Of a stretch of 64,000 nucleotides of DNA, positions 45,601 to 47,156 are shown one piece after another (the first letter of the stretch is position 1; each line of letters opens with the position of its first letter). Below the pieces are notes generated by a model that saw only the letters and a program-made list of their open reading frames with translations, searched no databases and was not told the origin of the DNA. A program made the translations under genes and the position numbers. Source of the DNA: Enoplolaimus lenunculus (Eukaryota > Nematoda > Enoplea > Enoplida > Thoracostomopsidae); the NCBI GenBank assembly GCA_030248215.1, contig JASANG010001299.1:1-64000 (forward strand), read 5' to 3'.

Positions 45601-46321
45601 TAGGCTTAGACTTAGGCATAAGAATATGATTACACTTCTGTAACAGCCTTGTTCCATGCATTGGCCACCTAAGCGAGCGCTCAATGCTCACCGCTGTGTT
45701 AATGGATATGGAGTGTACGTACGATTCATTTAATCTTGATCTTAACAATGTAATTTTGCTTAATAATGCGCCGGGTTAGCACTTCGTTAGTCGTTTATAC
45801 TAACCGCTGCATGTTTCTGACAATGCGCAACCAGCAACAATTCCAGGTGTTGGCTCAGTTGTTGTATCGTTTACACTTTGTAGAACACGGTTATTTGGTT
45901 TCAAGTCTAAAAATGTTTTATATAATACGAATAAAGCTGGAGCGCACCACATACGTAAAATAGGGCATCGTTTCAAGTGAAAACTTGAGTGAAATCATGT
46001 ACTCACGCGTGAGTTTAGCTCTGAACTCAACTTAACAAGGGTAACCGCTGAGTTAATTCATGATTACAGGTATTGAAACTCGAAAATTTTATGGTTAAAA
46101 AATTTCGCTTTATTTGCAACTCAGCTCCTGTTGAAAACTTCTAAGCCCCGTTGCTGTTGAAAACTCGATAAGCACTTTGGTACTTTTAACTCAAGCTCAC
46201 TGAAAGTCTACTCTGAATAACAAAATAAAATTTGGCAAACAATTTTACCTTGTGTACTTGCAATACCCAGCGTAGCGAGTACGGTAAACGCAACAAATGT
46301 ACAAAAGACAAAAATCTGCAT
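417..46321 (-). CDS. Large lipid transfer protein (vitellogenin/apolipophorin/apoB superfamily), whole gene, 47 exons
   Basis: A secreted lipid carrier of the LLTP superfamily is predicted. The family binds lipid in a large cavity and circulates it in body fluid, or deposits it in oocytes. The spliced model is 8103 nt (2700 aa) and every junction keeps phase. Residues 1-19 are a signal peptide. Residues about 25-615 have vitellogenin N features (D-x-x-G-x-C, a Cys-Ser-Glu-His stretch, then helical repeats such as G-N-V-G and E-L-R-L-A-A-F). Residues about 616-770 match the open beta-sheet domain (DUF1943-like), with Y-S, L-G-G-G, L-P-R and F-G-S-S-V-N-L landmarks. The remainder is beta-rich and poor in cysteine. 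No polyserine tract and no vWD domain were seen, so apolipophorin/apoB-like is preferred over vitellogenin. The 46-kb span is inflated by intronic repeats. Some short exons may be missed and a few boundaries are uncertain; a split into two genes is unlikely because phases run through. Confidence 0.85.
785..945. repeat. AGTTGATTAATCAACTC inverted-repeat element, partial copy
   Basis: CACTGTAAATTTCAATGAGT at the left end, then TTAATCAACTC and AGTTAATAACAGTAAACATTAA, match the family seen at 12837, 32309, 37438 and 43256. The right part is degraded. Confidence 0.7.
1651..2610. mobile_element. About 960-bp element with inverted arrays of TAATTCTTCCCCC-type motifs
   Basis: The left end (CTGGCGTCAC, then TTCTTCCCCCCGG) and the right end, read on the other strand (CTGGTGGACT, then TTCTTCCCCCGG), form imperfect inverted repeats. 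Inside each end the motif 'AATT(C/T)TTCCCC' recurs several times in opposite orientation. The organisation resembles the element at 54693-55706. No coding region was recognised. Confidence 0.6.
3175..3285 (-). CDS. LLTP exon 46, candidate
   Basis: Phase 0 to 0, 37 codons (HFTPHGNDGTEANFAPHRWH onward, then two cysteines). Acceptor AACTAG, donor GTTGTT (weak). Placed by open reading and phase. Confidence 0.45.
3612..3851 (-). CDS. LLTP exon 45 (3' boundary uncertain)
   Basis: Phase 0 in. KAVWKWRWVLSRDGTPVLQE and PNVPATVWELTDMG are seen. Ending at 3612 keeps phase 0 for the next exon; a GTAATC donor at 3665 is an alternative in phase 1. Acceptor TTTTTCAG. Confidence 0.75.
4125..4500. repeat. 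Minisatellite, unit of about 32 bp
   Basis: Ten or so diverged tandem copies of a unit containing AGAAATAAGTTTTTAGCGTA then AAATTTT. It lies in the intron between LLTP exons 44 and 45. Confidence 0.85.
4725..4878 (-). CDS. LLTP exon 44, with duplicated acceptor region
   Basis: Phase 2 in, phase 0 out. LRYCGKNESCTQENAFGHAF and GRIDEYDYKIISSDANG are seen, with two cysteines. A 35-bp tandem duplication at about 4873-4942 repeats the acceptor together with the first bases of the exon, so two equal acceptors lie side by side. Donor GTAAGT. Confidence 0.75.
5275..5662. mobile_element. GTGACCCGAATAAGAGGGGG-type inverted-repeat element
   Basis: Ends with GTACTGACCCG and CGGGTTACTAC, with GTCCGTAACCGAATAACAGG near the right end. 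Related copies are at 46779, 54156 and 58941. Non-autonomous; no coding capacity. Confidence 0.8.
5937..6118 (-). repeat. GCTTAGG-rich dispersed element, copy on minus strand
   Basis: Begins CCAATGTATAGAACAGGGCC and ends GATCTTTACATG on the plus strand, with a core of AAGCCTAAGC-like hexamers. Same family as 12443, 20902, 43735, 45518 and 56264. Confidence 0.8.
6167..6438 (-). CDS. LLTP exon 43, with threonine run
   Basis: Phase 0 in. VSVDISGCNGLFCSLN and GNCSFDAEIRLNYSPDGY carry three cysteines and N-glycosylation sequons. An (ACA)n run near 6244-6265 encodes consecutive threonines. Ending at 6167 (GTACGA) gives phase 2, which fits exon 44; 6210 (GTATCA) would not. Confidence 0.7.
6907..7032 (-). 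CDS. LLTP exon 42
   Basis: Phase 0 to 0, 42 codons (FKIPLTTEQQPKLLQYNNTF, GAVILKITSISMQPI). Acceptor ACGGCAG, donor GTAAAA. Confidence 0.7.
7240..7351 (-). CDS. LLTP exon 41
   Basis: Phase 2 in, phase 0 out. TTTITVNFLRPSETTYYSTI is a clear strand pair. Acceptor TTTCAG, donor GTAAGA. Confidence 0.72.
7412..7609 (-). CDS. LLTP exon 40 (3' boundary uncertain)
   Basis: Phase 2 in. LKVTAKNKTSNAAYRENETL and LEINRKAPLAARLIFLRVTP are strand-like with N-glycosylation sequons (NKT, NET, NST). The donor GTTACA leaves phase 2 and a 60-nt intron before exon 41. An alternative donor at 7540 (GTAAAC) leaves phase 0. Confidence 0.6.
7709..7784 (-). CDS. LLTP exon 39
   Basis: Phase 1 in, phase 2 out (TGSKTVANGYILFINRLCAM). 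Acceptor GTTTTAG, donor GTAAAC. Short; supported by phase with both neighbours. Confidence 0.55.
7908..8008 (-). CDS. LLTP exon 38
   Basis: Phase 2 in, phase 1 out (VLTTNSSFAYSPVRKPHCEP, then a Leu/Asn helix). Acceptor TTATGCAG, donor GTAAAG. Downstream of a 3.1-kb intron that holds a long inverted-repeat element. Confidence 0.6.
8044..8170 (-). repeat. GCTTAGG-rich dispersed element, minus-strand copy
   Basis: AATGTATAGAACAGGATTG at the left and CACCTAAGCCTAAGCCTAAA in the core; it ends near GCTTCATG. Confidence 0.7.
8218..9714. mobile_element. 1.5-kb element with inverted repeats of about 100 bp
   Basis: The left arm (8218-8318) and right arm (9608-9714) are inverted copies sharing TTTAGTTGCGCCCAGCAT, GGAAACGTCAATTTTCCATT and ACTGTTTTCAAAAACAG. 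Further inside, GTAGTGGTAAATTG motifs recur on both sides. A GCTTAGG element (about 8945-9068) lies within. No transposase was recognised, so it is non-autonomous or foldback-like. Confidence 0.8.
8945..9068 (+). repeat. GCTTAGG-rich dispersed element inside the 8218-9714 element
   Basis: AAGCTTAAGCTTTAGATAGA leads into ACGCTTAGGCATAGG, and the copy closes with CTTGTTCTATACATTGGCC, the family's right end. Confidence 0.75.
9715..11145. other. Remainder of the LLTP exon 37-38 intron
   Basis: No gene, tRNA or recognised repeat beyond scattered AT-rich sequence. The open stretch near 10741-10923 has no family features and no phase-compatible splice sites. Confidence 0.4.
11146..11279 (-). CDS. 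LLTP exon 37
   Basis: Phase 0 in, phase 2 out. LSRRRLKLYFPRRTILMLIE is basic then hydrophobic. Acceptor CGTTTTAG, donor GTAAAT. Confidence 0.65.
12128..12259 (-). CDS. LLTP exon 36
   Basis: Phase 0 to 0, 44 codons. VFHVTRPFQIDYKNCQF and VELMLISDLLNAHDN are seen. Acceptor TTTTTTGCAG, donor GTACGG. Confidence 0.75.
12443..12612 (+). repeat. GCTTAGG-rich dispersed element, plus-strand copy
   Basis: CATGCAAAAATGAGGGGCGG, then TTTGCTTAGGTTTAGGCTTA, and a right end of CTTGTTCTACACATTGGC. Confidence 0.8.
12636..12824 (-). CDS. LLTP exon 35
   Basis: Phase 0 to 0, 63 codons (FQLAVYPTSSNEYIARFDRN, HVVKVAVKQLENFNE). Acceptor TTTTCAG, donor GTATGA. A small inverted-repeat element begins only about 12 bp upstream of the acceptor. 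Confidence 0.8.
12837..13079. mobile_element. AGTTGATTAATCAACTC inverted-repeat element
   Basis: Left end CACTGTGTCAGAAAGTTGAT; the interior has AGTTAATTTAATC-type palindromes and AATTCACTGGCATT before the right end. It starts about 12 bp upstream of the LLTP exon 35 acceptor. Confidence 0.75.
13560..13735 (-). CDS. LLTP exon 34
   Basis: Phase 1 in, phase 0 out. INFSLTRIIISGKPIRLRLR and DISKFHIYVEFT are sheet-like. Acceptor AATTAG, donor GTAACT. Confidence 0.72.
14831..15005 (-). CDS. LLTP exon 33
   Basis: Phase 0 in, phase 1 out. STSVQLKWNQRNWLNILGEF and GWVYAGVLSIDEQSYPLDAS are clear amphipathic strands. Acceptor GATTCAG, donor GTAAAA. Confidence 0.82.
15057..15287 (+). repeat. tRNA-derived SINE
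   Basis: The 3' part has the A-box-like CTATAGCTCAGTGGTCATCG and a B-box-like region before AATC, giving RNA polymerase III promoter character. A leader (GTGACAGCTCCTCGGGCTCG) is shared with copies at 17430, 40970, 48783 (reverse) and 62940. The inverted-repeat element at 15288 abuts its 3' end. Confidence 0.78.
15288..16276. mobile_element. 989-bp element with TTAGGGTGGCGCTATAC ends and GACGGAC-like arms
   Basis: Perfect 17-bp inverted ends, TTAGGGTGGCGCTATAC and GTATAGCGCCACCCTAA. After the left end come CCGTTCGTCAGTGTCCGTCA-like units. The interior (about 15530-16250) is related to 18590-18900. Short relatives are at 36641-36797 and 29985-30122. No coding region. Confidence 0.85.
17430..17660 (+). 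repeat. tRNA-derived SINE, diverged copy
   Basis: AACCCTTTCAACCATAGACTA at the start, CAAGACGTGCGAGCCCCTTGA in the leader, and TCGCTCAGTTATGGTGAACG as A-box region. Same family as 15057. Confidence 0.7.
17719..17799 (-). CDS. LLTP exon 32
   Basis: Phase 0 to 0, 27 codons (EEGALNVWQLIKKPNFKIAN onward). Acceptor GTTGCAG, donor GTTTGT. The exon is small, but phase and splice sites agree. Confidence 0.6.
18030..18470. repeat. Tandem duplication, unit of about 180-200 bp
   Basis: Each unit has TATGCAAATTAGCTATTAGC-like sequence, TTGGTTTTGGAGGTTTGTA and ATTCAGATT(T/C)(T/C)TCGC. Two to three diverged copies run head to tail. Confidence 0.7.
18475..18550 (+). repeat. TTCAGCCGTTCTTGAGAT motif with GACGGACA tail, LINE/SINE-like 3' end
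   Basis: AAAATCGGTTCAGCCGTTCT followed by GACGGACAGACGGACAGACG resembles a motif common at the tails of RTE-type LINEs and their SINEs in invertebrates. No reverse transcriptase is present here. Confidence 0.5.
18590..18905. repeat. Repeat related to the interior of the 15288-16276 element
   Basis: CATACGGTAAAAACGGTTTA, CAAATTTTTACCCGCGCTAT and CACCCGCGGTAAGCC match the interior of the larger element at about 16045, 16135 and 16210. Confidence 0.75.
19031..19149 (-). CDS. LLTP exon 31
   Basis: Phase 1 in, phase 0 out. NPISYSVTYASTNGYMLNV and LVTPYEPIRFVQ are seen, the latter resembling a lipid-carrier strand with T-P-Y-E-P. Acceptor TTTCAG, donor GTTAAA. Confidence 0.82.
19507..19642 (-). 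CDS. LLTP exon 30
   Basis: Phase 0 in, phase 1 out. FGYEIELDGQPLAYQIKVGL and SSITYRLEHVFHF are clear alternating strands. Acceptor TGTTTAG, donor GTAAAC. Confidence 0.82.
20076..20190 (-). repeat. GCTTAGG-rich dispersed element, partial
   Basis: Core of GTATAAGTCTAAGCCTCTAC and CGTAAGCTTAGGCGC, with AAACAGTAGTATAAACATAT on the left as in full copies. Confidence 0.65.
20720..20875 (-). CDS. LLTP exon 29
   Basis: Phase 0 to 0, 52 codons. VFSLNIGSVTAGTDGKNMDV and GPVFAQRDYSGLFLQQLL are seen. Acceptor TTTCAG. Two donors exist (after Leu-Gly, or GTTGAG at 20719); the second keeps phase. Confidence 0.75.
20902..21088 (+). repeat. GCTTAGG-rich dispersed element, plus-strand copy
   Basis: CATGTAAAAATCAAAGGCGG, TTTTTTGCTTAGGCTTCGGC, and TACTGTTACGGTCGTGTTCT at the right end. 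Confidence 0.8.
21364..21446. repeat. GC-rich hairpin in an AT-rich intron
   Basis: GCCCCGGTGCC (21410-21420) and GGCACCGGGGC (21434-21444) are perfect 11-bp inverted arms around a GC-rich loop. Confidence 0.7.
22655..22806 (-). CDS. LLTP exon 28, with strongly basic patch
   Basis: Phase 1 in, phase 0 out. After GNGEIRIWSNEPSGQ comes a basic run (KKQRSALRTQARREEK), then KLLKVDFQWLYHEQSYQ. The patch could be a proteolytic processing region or a receptor/glycosaminoglycan contact; neither is shown. Acceptor TTTCAG. Confidence 0.8.
23140..23550 (-). pseudogene. Coding-like remnant of unknown origin inside the LLTP exon 27-28 intron
   Basis: On the minus strand two protein-like stretches occur in different frames: SAEYILPNIRQILSGYDPDI (about 23410-23490) and then RAERLTPELEDCFKYTLKVV (about 23190-23260). 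They do not share a frame and match no splice plan, so this looks like a broken insertion. The family was not recognised; it could be part of a mobile element. Confidence 0.4.
23664..23883 (-). CDS. LLTP exon 27
   Basis: Phase 0 in, phase 1 out. It is rich in Tyr and Arg (NYIYYNWSHRILRSKLRGY, YSYDGYITFSRRNFH). This is a typical beta-sheet exon with a strong acceptor (TTTCAG) and donor (GTGAGT). Confidence 0.82.
24353..24487 (-). CDS. LLTP exon 26
   Basis: Phase 0 to 0, 45 codons. INITSTVNKQKTG and DSMWQINSDIWAPQQSAPL are seen, then LNHDITMSWNK. Acceptor TTTTGCAG, donor GTTTGT. Confidence 0.75.
24535..24668. mobile_element. GGCCCGTAGCCA inverted-repeat element
   Basis: GGCTCGTAGCCATGGGG on the left and GGTGAGCTGGCTACGGGCC on the right are inverted. 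TTTTAACCTCGCTTGTAAAT in the middle is shared with copies at 34744, 36187, 43893, 50102, 51755 and 54585. Confidence 0.8.
24900..25110. repeat. Imperfect tandem repeat, unit near 30 bp
   Basis: Seven or so copies of a unit like ATGAGAGGAAT(C/T)T(G) ... AAATTGTC run head to tail. Confidence 0.75.
25935..25981 (-). CDS. LLTP exon 25, short candidate exon
   Basis: A 47-nt exon encoding VRNLRQLKDTYFSSLG was placed because the flanking exons need a phase 1 to 0 connector. Acceptor TTTTTTGCAG, donor GTACAA. The evidence is phase plus splice sites only. Confidence 0.4.
26155..26483 (-). CDS. LLTP exon 24, with internal P-x-D-F-P-x-E-S-G-D repeat
   Basis: Phase 2 in, phase 1 out. After VSAAVSFPELAAWFAVSTAY there is an in-frame triplication of about 12 residues (TPGDFPKESGDF, TPADFPTESGDI). 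This is visible as a 36-nt tandem repeat in the DNA near 26205-26290. Acceptor TTTCAG, donor GTAAGT. Confidence 0.82.
27203..27522 (-). CDS. LLTP exon 23
   Basis: Phase 0 in, phase 2 out, 320 nt. AHYQLAFLSSTHDEPWYSLN begins the exon, and the region is Ser/Thr rich. Acceptor TTTTCAG, donor GTAAGT. It follows a 2.9-kb intron filled with repeats. Confidence 0.8.
27960..28460 (+). repeat. Possible old retroelement terminal repeat fragment
   Basis: A TATAAAAG box near 28311, an initiation-like region and AATAAA near 28391 are spaced as in a terminal repeat. No partner repeat or coding region was identified, so the call is weak. It sits in the large intron between LLTP exons 22 and 23. Confidence 0.25.
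28480..28690 (+). other. Short coding-like stretch, unrecognised
   Basis: An open, Ser/Asp-rich frame (LRSLGADVCATCSDSTDL) ends at a GTAAAT donor-like site. Opposite to the host gene strand and inside its intron. Possibly part of the same mobile insertion as the adjoining sequence. Confidence 0.3.
29135..29780. mobile_element. GC-rich island, probable mobile-element fragment
   Basis: About 640 bp clearly richer in G+C than the flanks, including CCCACCGTAATAGCTGGGAG and GGCGGCTAGGATTCGGCTGA. Open frames on both strands are short and match nothing I know. The sharp change in composition at both edges suggests insertion. Confidence 0.5.
29985..30122. repeat. GACGGAC-rich relative of the 15288-16276 element
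   Basis: Runs of GGTGACGGACGGTGACGGAC and an end AAGTATAGCATCACCCTTA, a diverged form of the GTATAGCGCCACCCTAA terminus. Confidence 0.7.
30382..30659 (-). CDS. LLTP exon 22 (5' boundary uncertain)
   Basis: Ends in phase 0 at GTCAAC. LQLQLCIARVNGVLASFNIN and WLNANGALTSAEQ are sheet-like. Acceptors at 30659 (phase 1) and 30636 (phase 0) are both possible; 30659 keeps phase with exon 21. Confidence 0.75.
31010..31258 (-). CDS. LLTP exon 21 (3' boundary uncertain)
   Basis: Phase 1 in and, with the donor GTCACC, phase 1 out. GTVKLMMATSRREVFSWSER and RISIGCRLPHASVEIVNAG are sheet-like. No strong donor is present, and the one chosen fits the next exon. Confidence 0.7.
31306..31501 (-). CDS. LLTP exon 20
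   Basis: Phase 0 in, phase 1 out. YVFNLDGRTNLGTSGRNGPI and LNVSIEKLLLVQTFQLNG are alternating strands with one N-glycosylation sequon (NVS). Acceptor TTTCAG, donor GTTAGT. Confidence 0.82.
32093..32184 (-). CDS. LLTP exon 19
   Basis: Phase 1 in, phase 0 out. DAKRGLDLGFKLGSEEKFRL is an amphipathic beta pair common in lipid-binding sheets. Acceptor ATTATAG, donor GTACGA. Confidence 0.78.
32309..32520. mobile_element. AGTTGATTAATCAACTC inverted-repeat element
   Basis: GCAAATTCCAGTGAGTTTAA at left and CCCACAGGAATTTACAGTGC at right are inverted termini. The interior has AACTCACTCAAAATCAGAAT-like palindromic sequence. Confidence 0.8.
32662..32803 (-). CDS. LLTP exon 18
   Basis: Phase 0 in, phase 1 out. 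NRYLYKFTLTSPGSVVSRDA, and then LAQFKLPMLPKYSVEG, the apolipophorin/apoB-like strand with L-P-x-x-P-K. Acceptor ATTTTAG, donor GTGAGC. Confidence 0.85.
33357..33505 (-). CDS. LLTP exon 17 (5' boundary uncertain)
   Basis: Alternating strands (TSQTRLTLVKTDSSLTKYRL) end in phase 0 at GTAAGT. Two acceptors, at 33484 (TTCAG) and 33505 (ACAAG), leave the same phase. The first would create a stop codon with exon 16, so the second is given. Confidence 0.6.
34364..34581 (-). CDS. LLTP exon 16 (3' boundary uncertain)
   Basis: Phase 2 in. VRSGLFIGGPTAQYHGIQLQ and LVQLDLDLPKN are typical sheet strands with the family's 'L-x-L-P' ending. The GTTTAA donor at 34396 gives phase 2 and does not suit the next exon. 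A donor at 34364 gives phase 1 and does, so that end is shown. Confidence 0.72.
34744..34885. mobile_element. GGCCCGTAGCCA inverted-repeat element
   Basis: GGACCCGTAGCCAGGGAAAG at left; CCAACCTTGCTTGTATTAAG and AAAACCCTTGAATGCCCTCC are shared with other copies. The right end is diverged. Confidence 0.7.
34916..35103 (-). CDS. LLTP exon 15: Y-P-T-x-x-G-L-P segment
   Basis: Phase 0 in, phase 2 out. TLMYPTSSGLPLKLSAF is the widely conserved Y-P-T-x-x-G-L-P motif of vitellogenin/apolipophorin. Acceptor TTTTCAG, donor GTTAGT. Confidence 0.92.
35195..35300 (-). repeat. GCTTAGG-rich dispersed element, diverged
   Basis: CCTGAGTCTAAGCTTTTGCC and TAAGCGTGAGCCTGAGTC between TTAAGTTTTTAGTTT and GTACAGTACAGAACC. 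Confidence 0.6.
35319..35471 (-). CDS. LLTP exon 14: open beta-sheet domain
   Basis: Phase 0 to 0, 51 codons. FSVDAKVFGDDVWYRGW is the family's strand with F-G-x-x-x-x-Y/F, followed by a helix rich in Leu. Acceptor TTTCAG, donor GTAAGT. Confidence 0.85.
35590..35870. repeat. Dispersed repeat with CACCTATCATCAGTTAGCAATAG-like units
   Basis: AAGTTACAAGACCTATCACC, TAGCACCTATCATCAGTTAG and GATCCTATCATCAACTAGTT are imperfect repeats of one unit. Related sequence occurs near 21175-21320 and 25690-25760. Confidence 0.55.
36036..36158 (-). CDS. LLTP exon 13: open beta-sheet domain
   Basis: Phase 0 to 0, 41 codons. GARTDGVDRLLEQLSDKL matches the family's 'G-x-R-x-E-G-x-E-x-x-L' helix after the first sheet. 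Acceptor TTTCAG, donor GTTAGT. Confidence 0.85.
36187..36335. mobile_element. GGCCCGTAGCCA inverted-repeat element, diverged
   Basis: CTCGTAGCCAGTTCCTTG, TTTTCAATCTCGCTTGTAAA and AAAAACCATTGAATAC are family landmarks. Confidence 0.65.
36641..36797. mobile_element. Short TTAGGGTGGCGCTATAC-type element
   Basis: TAAAGGTGACGCTATAC and GTATAGCGACACTTTAA are inverted ends; the interior is CCGTCCGTCGCCGTCCGTCG-like. A 157-bp relative of 15288-16276. Confidence 0.8.
37130..37449 (-). CDS. LLTP exon 12: start of open beta-sheet domain (DUF1943-like)
   Basis: Phase 1 in, phase 0 out, 320 nt. VGSYVYSYFNEIQNS, then W-R-K-F-S-S, SLNLGGGISSSFVFVP and ASWLPRKVAFNVTLDAFGSS follow the family landmarks in order. 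Only the acceptor CCCAG at 37450-37451 restores phase. That acceptor and the first codons (G-I-H-S-V) lie in the terminal repeat of a small inverted-repeat element. Confidence 0.9.
37438..37612. mobile_element. AGTTGATTAATCAACTC element overlapping LLTP exon 12
   Basis: CACTGTGAATTCCTGGGAAT is the family terminus (CACTGTAAATTCC). The first 12 bases overlap the coding start of exon 12, and the CCCAG acceptor is just inside the element. Downstream are TGAATCAGGG, AACTCAGATTTCTGAAT and TTGATCAACTC. Confidence 0.7.
38105..38249 (-). CDS. LLTP exon 11: end of superhelix
   Basis: Phase 0 in, phase 1 out. LVELRLAAFQVLVQCPT is the conserved E-x-R-x-A-A-x-x-x-L helix, one of the clearest signatures of the family. 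Acceptor TTTTCAG, donor GTATTT. Confidence 0.92.
38539..38715 (-). CDS. LLTP exon 10: K-S-I-G-N-V-G repeat helix
   Basis: Phase 0 to 0, 59 codons. MKSIGNVGVVPQYYRTFL matches the family's A-L-G-N-x-G helix, followed by TRTAIIESFRRVPC, the 'R-x-A-I-x-x-x-R-R' helix. Donor GTAAAA. Confidence 0.9.
38892..38984 (-). CDS. LLTP exon 9: superhelix, short exon
   Basis: Phase 0 to 0, 31 codons, with one Cys (STISCIQHV) and a basic LTRR. Acceptor GAACAG, donor GTGAGT. It was placed by phase and position between clear family exons. Confidence 0.68.
39434..39585 (-). CDS. LLTP exon 8: superhelix continued
   Basis: Phase 1 in, phase 0 out. LLAISSSLHRAVNTQ resembles the family segment in which an alpha helix follows the G-S-L motif. 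A His/Ser-rich linker (NTHCSSHNPESIEI) ends the exon. Acceptor GTTTTAG, donor GTAAGT. Confidence 0.82.
39895..40045. repeat. GCTTAGG-rich dispersed element, diverged
   Basis: TATGTTTAGGCAAAAGGTTA, GGTTTATGCCTAGGTAAACC and CTAAACAGAAAC form a degenerate core. Confidence 0.5.
40094..40317 (-). CDS. LLTP exon 7: helical repeat with L-P-x-x-G-T
   Basis: Phase 2 in, phase 1 out. LLEALPICGTETCVTAM is the classic A-L-P-x-x-G-T helix of the vitellogenin superhelix. W/P-rich helices continue after it. The donor is the weaker GTATTT, and it fits exon 8 in phase. Confidence 0.88.
40970..41165 (+). repeat. tRNA-derived SINE, best-preserved promoter
   Basis: A box CTATAGCTGAGTGGTGATGG (near 41075) and B box GAGTTCGAATCC (41109-41121) are spaced as in a tRNA gene. 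Leader AGCCCCTCGGGCTTGAGCGT. The tail continues CTCAGGGGAAATAGAAAAT. It is not a tRNA gene itself, since no acceptor-stem pairing was seen. Confidence 0.82.
41699..41864 (-). CDS. LLTP exon 6: start of helical domain
   Basis: Phase 1 in, phase 2 out. It encodes a strand (SIQIKPITFDY) and then a polar helix with a run of Gln. Two donors are possible, at 41713 (GTAAGA) and 41699 (GTAACA). I chose 41699 because only it gives the phase needed by exon 7. Confidence 0.75.
42510..42729 (-). CDS. LLTP exon 5: conserved Cys-Ser-Glu-His segment
   Basis: Phase 0 in, phase 1 out. VLEQVRCSEHHLVRLFSNG is the diagnostic Cys-x-Glu-x-His strand of vitellogenin N. Two more cysteines (LCKNFC) follow near the end. 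Acceptor TTTTTCAG, donor GTAAAA. Confidence 0.9.
43256..43475. mobile_element. AGTTGATTAATCAACTC inverted-repeat element
   Basis: CACTGTAAGTTCCAGTAAGT at left, TTGATTAATAAACTC, and GTTGATCAATTAACTTAGAA inside. Lies just downstream of LLTP exon 4. Confidence 0.8.
43497..43664 (-). CDS. LLTP exon 4: D-x-x-G-x-C-P-x-x-Y motif
   Basis: Phase 0 to 0, 56 codons. TDINGQCPVLYN is the highly conserved D-G-C-Y motif of the vitellogenin N domain, and KIIDLEACKYR is the following conserved Cys segment. Acceptor TTTCAG, donor GTAAGT. A small inverted-repeat element begins about 20 bp into the downstream intron. Confidence 0.9.
43735..43880 (+). repeat. GCTTAGG-rich dispersed element, plus-strand copy
   Basis: CATGTAAAGATCATGGGCGA begins just upstream; GGTTTAGGCTTATGCCTAGG core; closes with TATTCAAGACGTTGGCC. 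Confidence 0.8.
43893..44045. mobile_element. GGCCCGTAGCCA inverted-repeat element, complete copy
   Basis: AGGCCCGTAGCCAGCTCACC and TTGACTACGGGCCCG are clear inverted ends of a 150-bp unit. Confidence 0.85.
44440..44703 (-). CDS. LLTP exon 3: N-sheet continued
   Basis: Phase 0 to 0, 88 codons. WDDGALGQQICFF and KFISNILRGIVSKLQN match the family pattern in which a strand is followed by N-x-x-R-G-I-x-x-x-L-Q. Acceptor ATTCCAG, donor GTTAGTGAG. Confidence 0.88.
45221..45384 (-). CDS. LLTP exon 2: start of vitellogenin N domain
   Basis: Phase 1 in, phase 0 out. The stretch KYVYRYTSVTRVEIS is the usual first beta strand of the lipovitellin-like N-sheet, just after the signal peptide. It is followed by an alternating strand and a Cys (AQCKYMLQ). 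Acceptor TTTAG, donor GTAAAA. Confidence 0.85.
45518..45668 (+). repeat. GCTTAGG-rich dispersed element, plus-strand copy
   Basis: CATGTAAAGATCAGGAGCGG, TTGGCTTAGGCTTAGACTTA, and CTTGTTCCATGCATTGGCC. Confidence 0.82.
46249..46321 (-). CDS. LLTP exon 1: start codon and signal peptide
   Basis: The ATG lies at 46319-46321, preceded by TTCACT. It opens 24 codons with a hydrophobic core (FVFCTFVAFTVLATLG) followed by small residues suited to signal peptidase cleavage. The exon ends in phase 1 at a GTAAAA donor. The 5' UTR and promoter could not be placed. Confidence 0.8.
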
Positions 46322-46778
46322 AGTGAAATCACGTCATTATTTTATTAACTATGCTTTTCAATTTAAATATTGGTTTATTATATATTTCGTAATTAGGTCA
46401 GTTAGCATGTCTTATATCTACGAATTCCCAAATGTCATTTTTAAGATTACGATATTCCTGGATTTCCGTTTCTAGATTCTAGCAGATAAATAAAAAATGG
46501 TGAATATCAACAGGTCAATGTAAGCATTAATTTTTCTGCCAACTTACTCCTTTAGCATTTCCCTTTGATTCTAACAGATTTTATTGACATCTAATATATT
46601 TTTACAAGAATTAAAGCTCTGGTTCATCATCGACTCTCAAACAAACACAAAGACTCGGTGATGACTCTGCCCAAGAGTATAGTGTAGCAAAACGCTTAGA
46701 ACCAACTGTTGCATTTTTTGGCTTTTTAACGCTAATTTTAAGAGAAAACGCACAAAAAATTATGAAGCCATTTAGATA

Positions 46779-47156
46779 CTGTAGCGACCCGAATAAGAGG
46801 GGGACCCCATTTGGAGTCCATATCAATAGGAGTCCGTAAGCGGATAGACTCTGAACCCTAAGCGTCCATAAATGTCAATTATCTCTAATTGTAGCGCATA
46901 AATGACTCCAGGACCAAATAATTTCAGTTCGAAACGCTAAAGTACATTCCTAAGTGTAACCTTGCATTATCACTCAAGCTATCGACACAAGACAAATAAA
47001 CGCTTAATTCAACGGATAGTTGCAGTACCGGATCATTAACGAAGGGTGGCGGAGCGTGGGTTAAAAATAAATAACAGTCCGTAACCGAATAACAGGGGGC
47101 ACCCTCTGGAGAGGACAAATAAATATCACACCCCCCTCTTATTTGGGTCACTACAT
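46779..47156. mobile_element. GTGACCCGAATAAGAGGGGG-type inverted-repeat element, complete
   Basis: CTGTAGCGACCCGAATAAGA at left and CCCCTCTTATTTGGGTCACT at right are inverted. The interior has GTCCGTAAGCGGATAGACTC and GTAACCGAATAACAGGGGGC. Confidence 0.88.
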
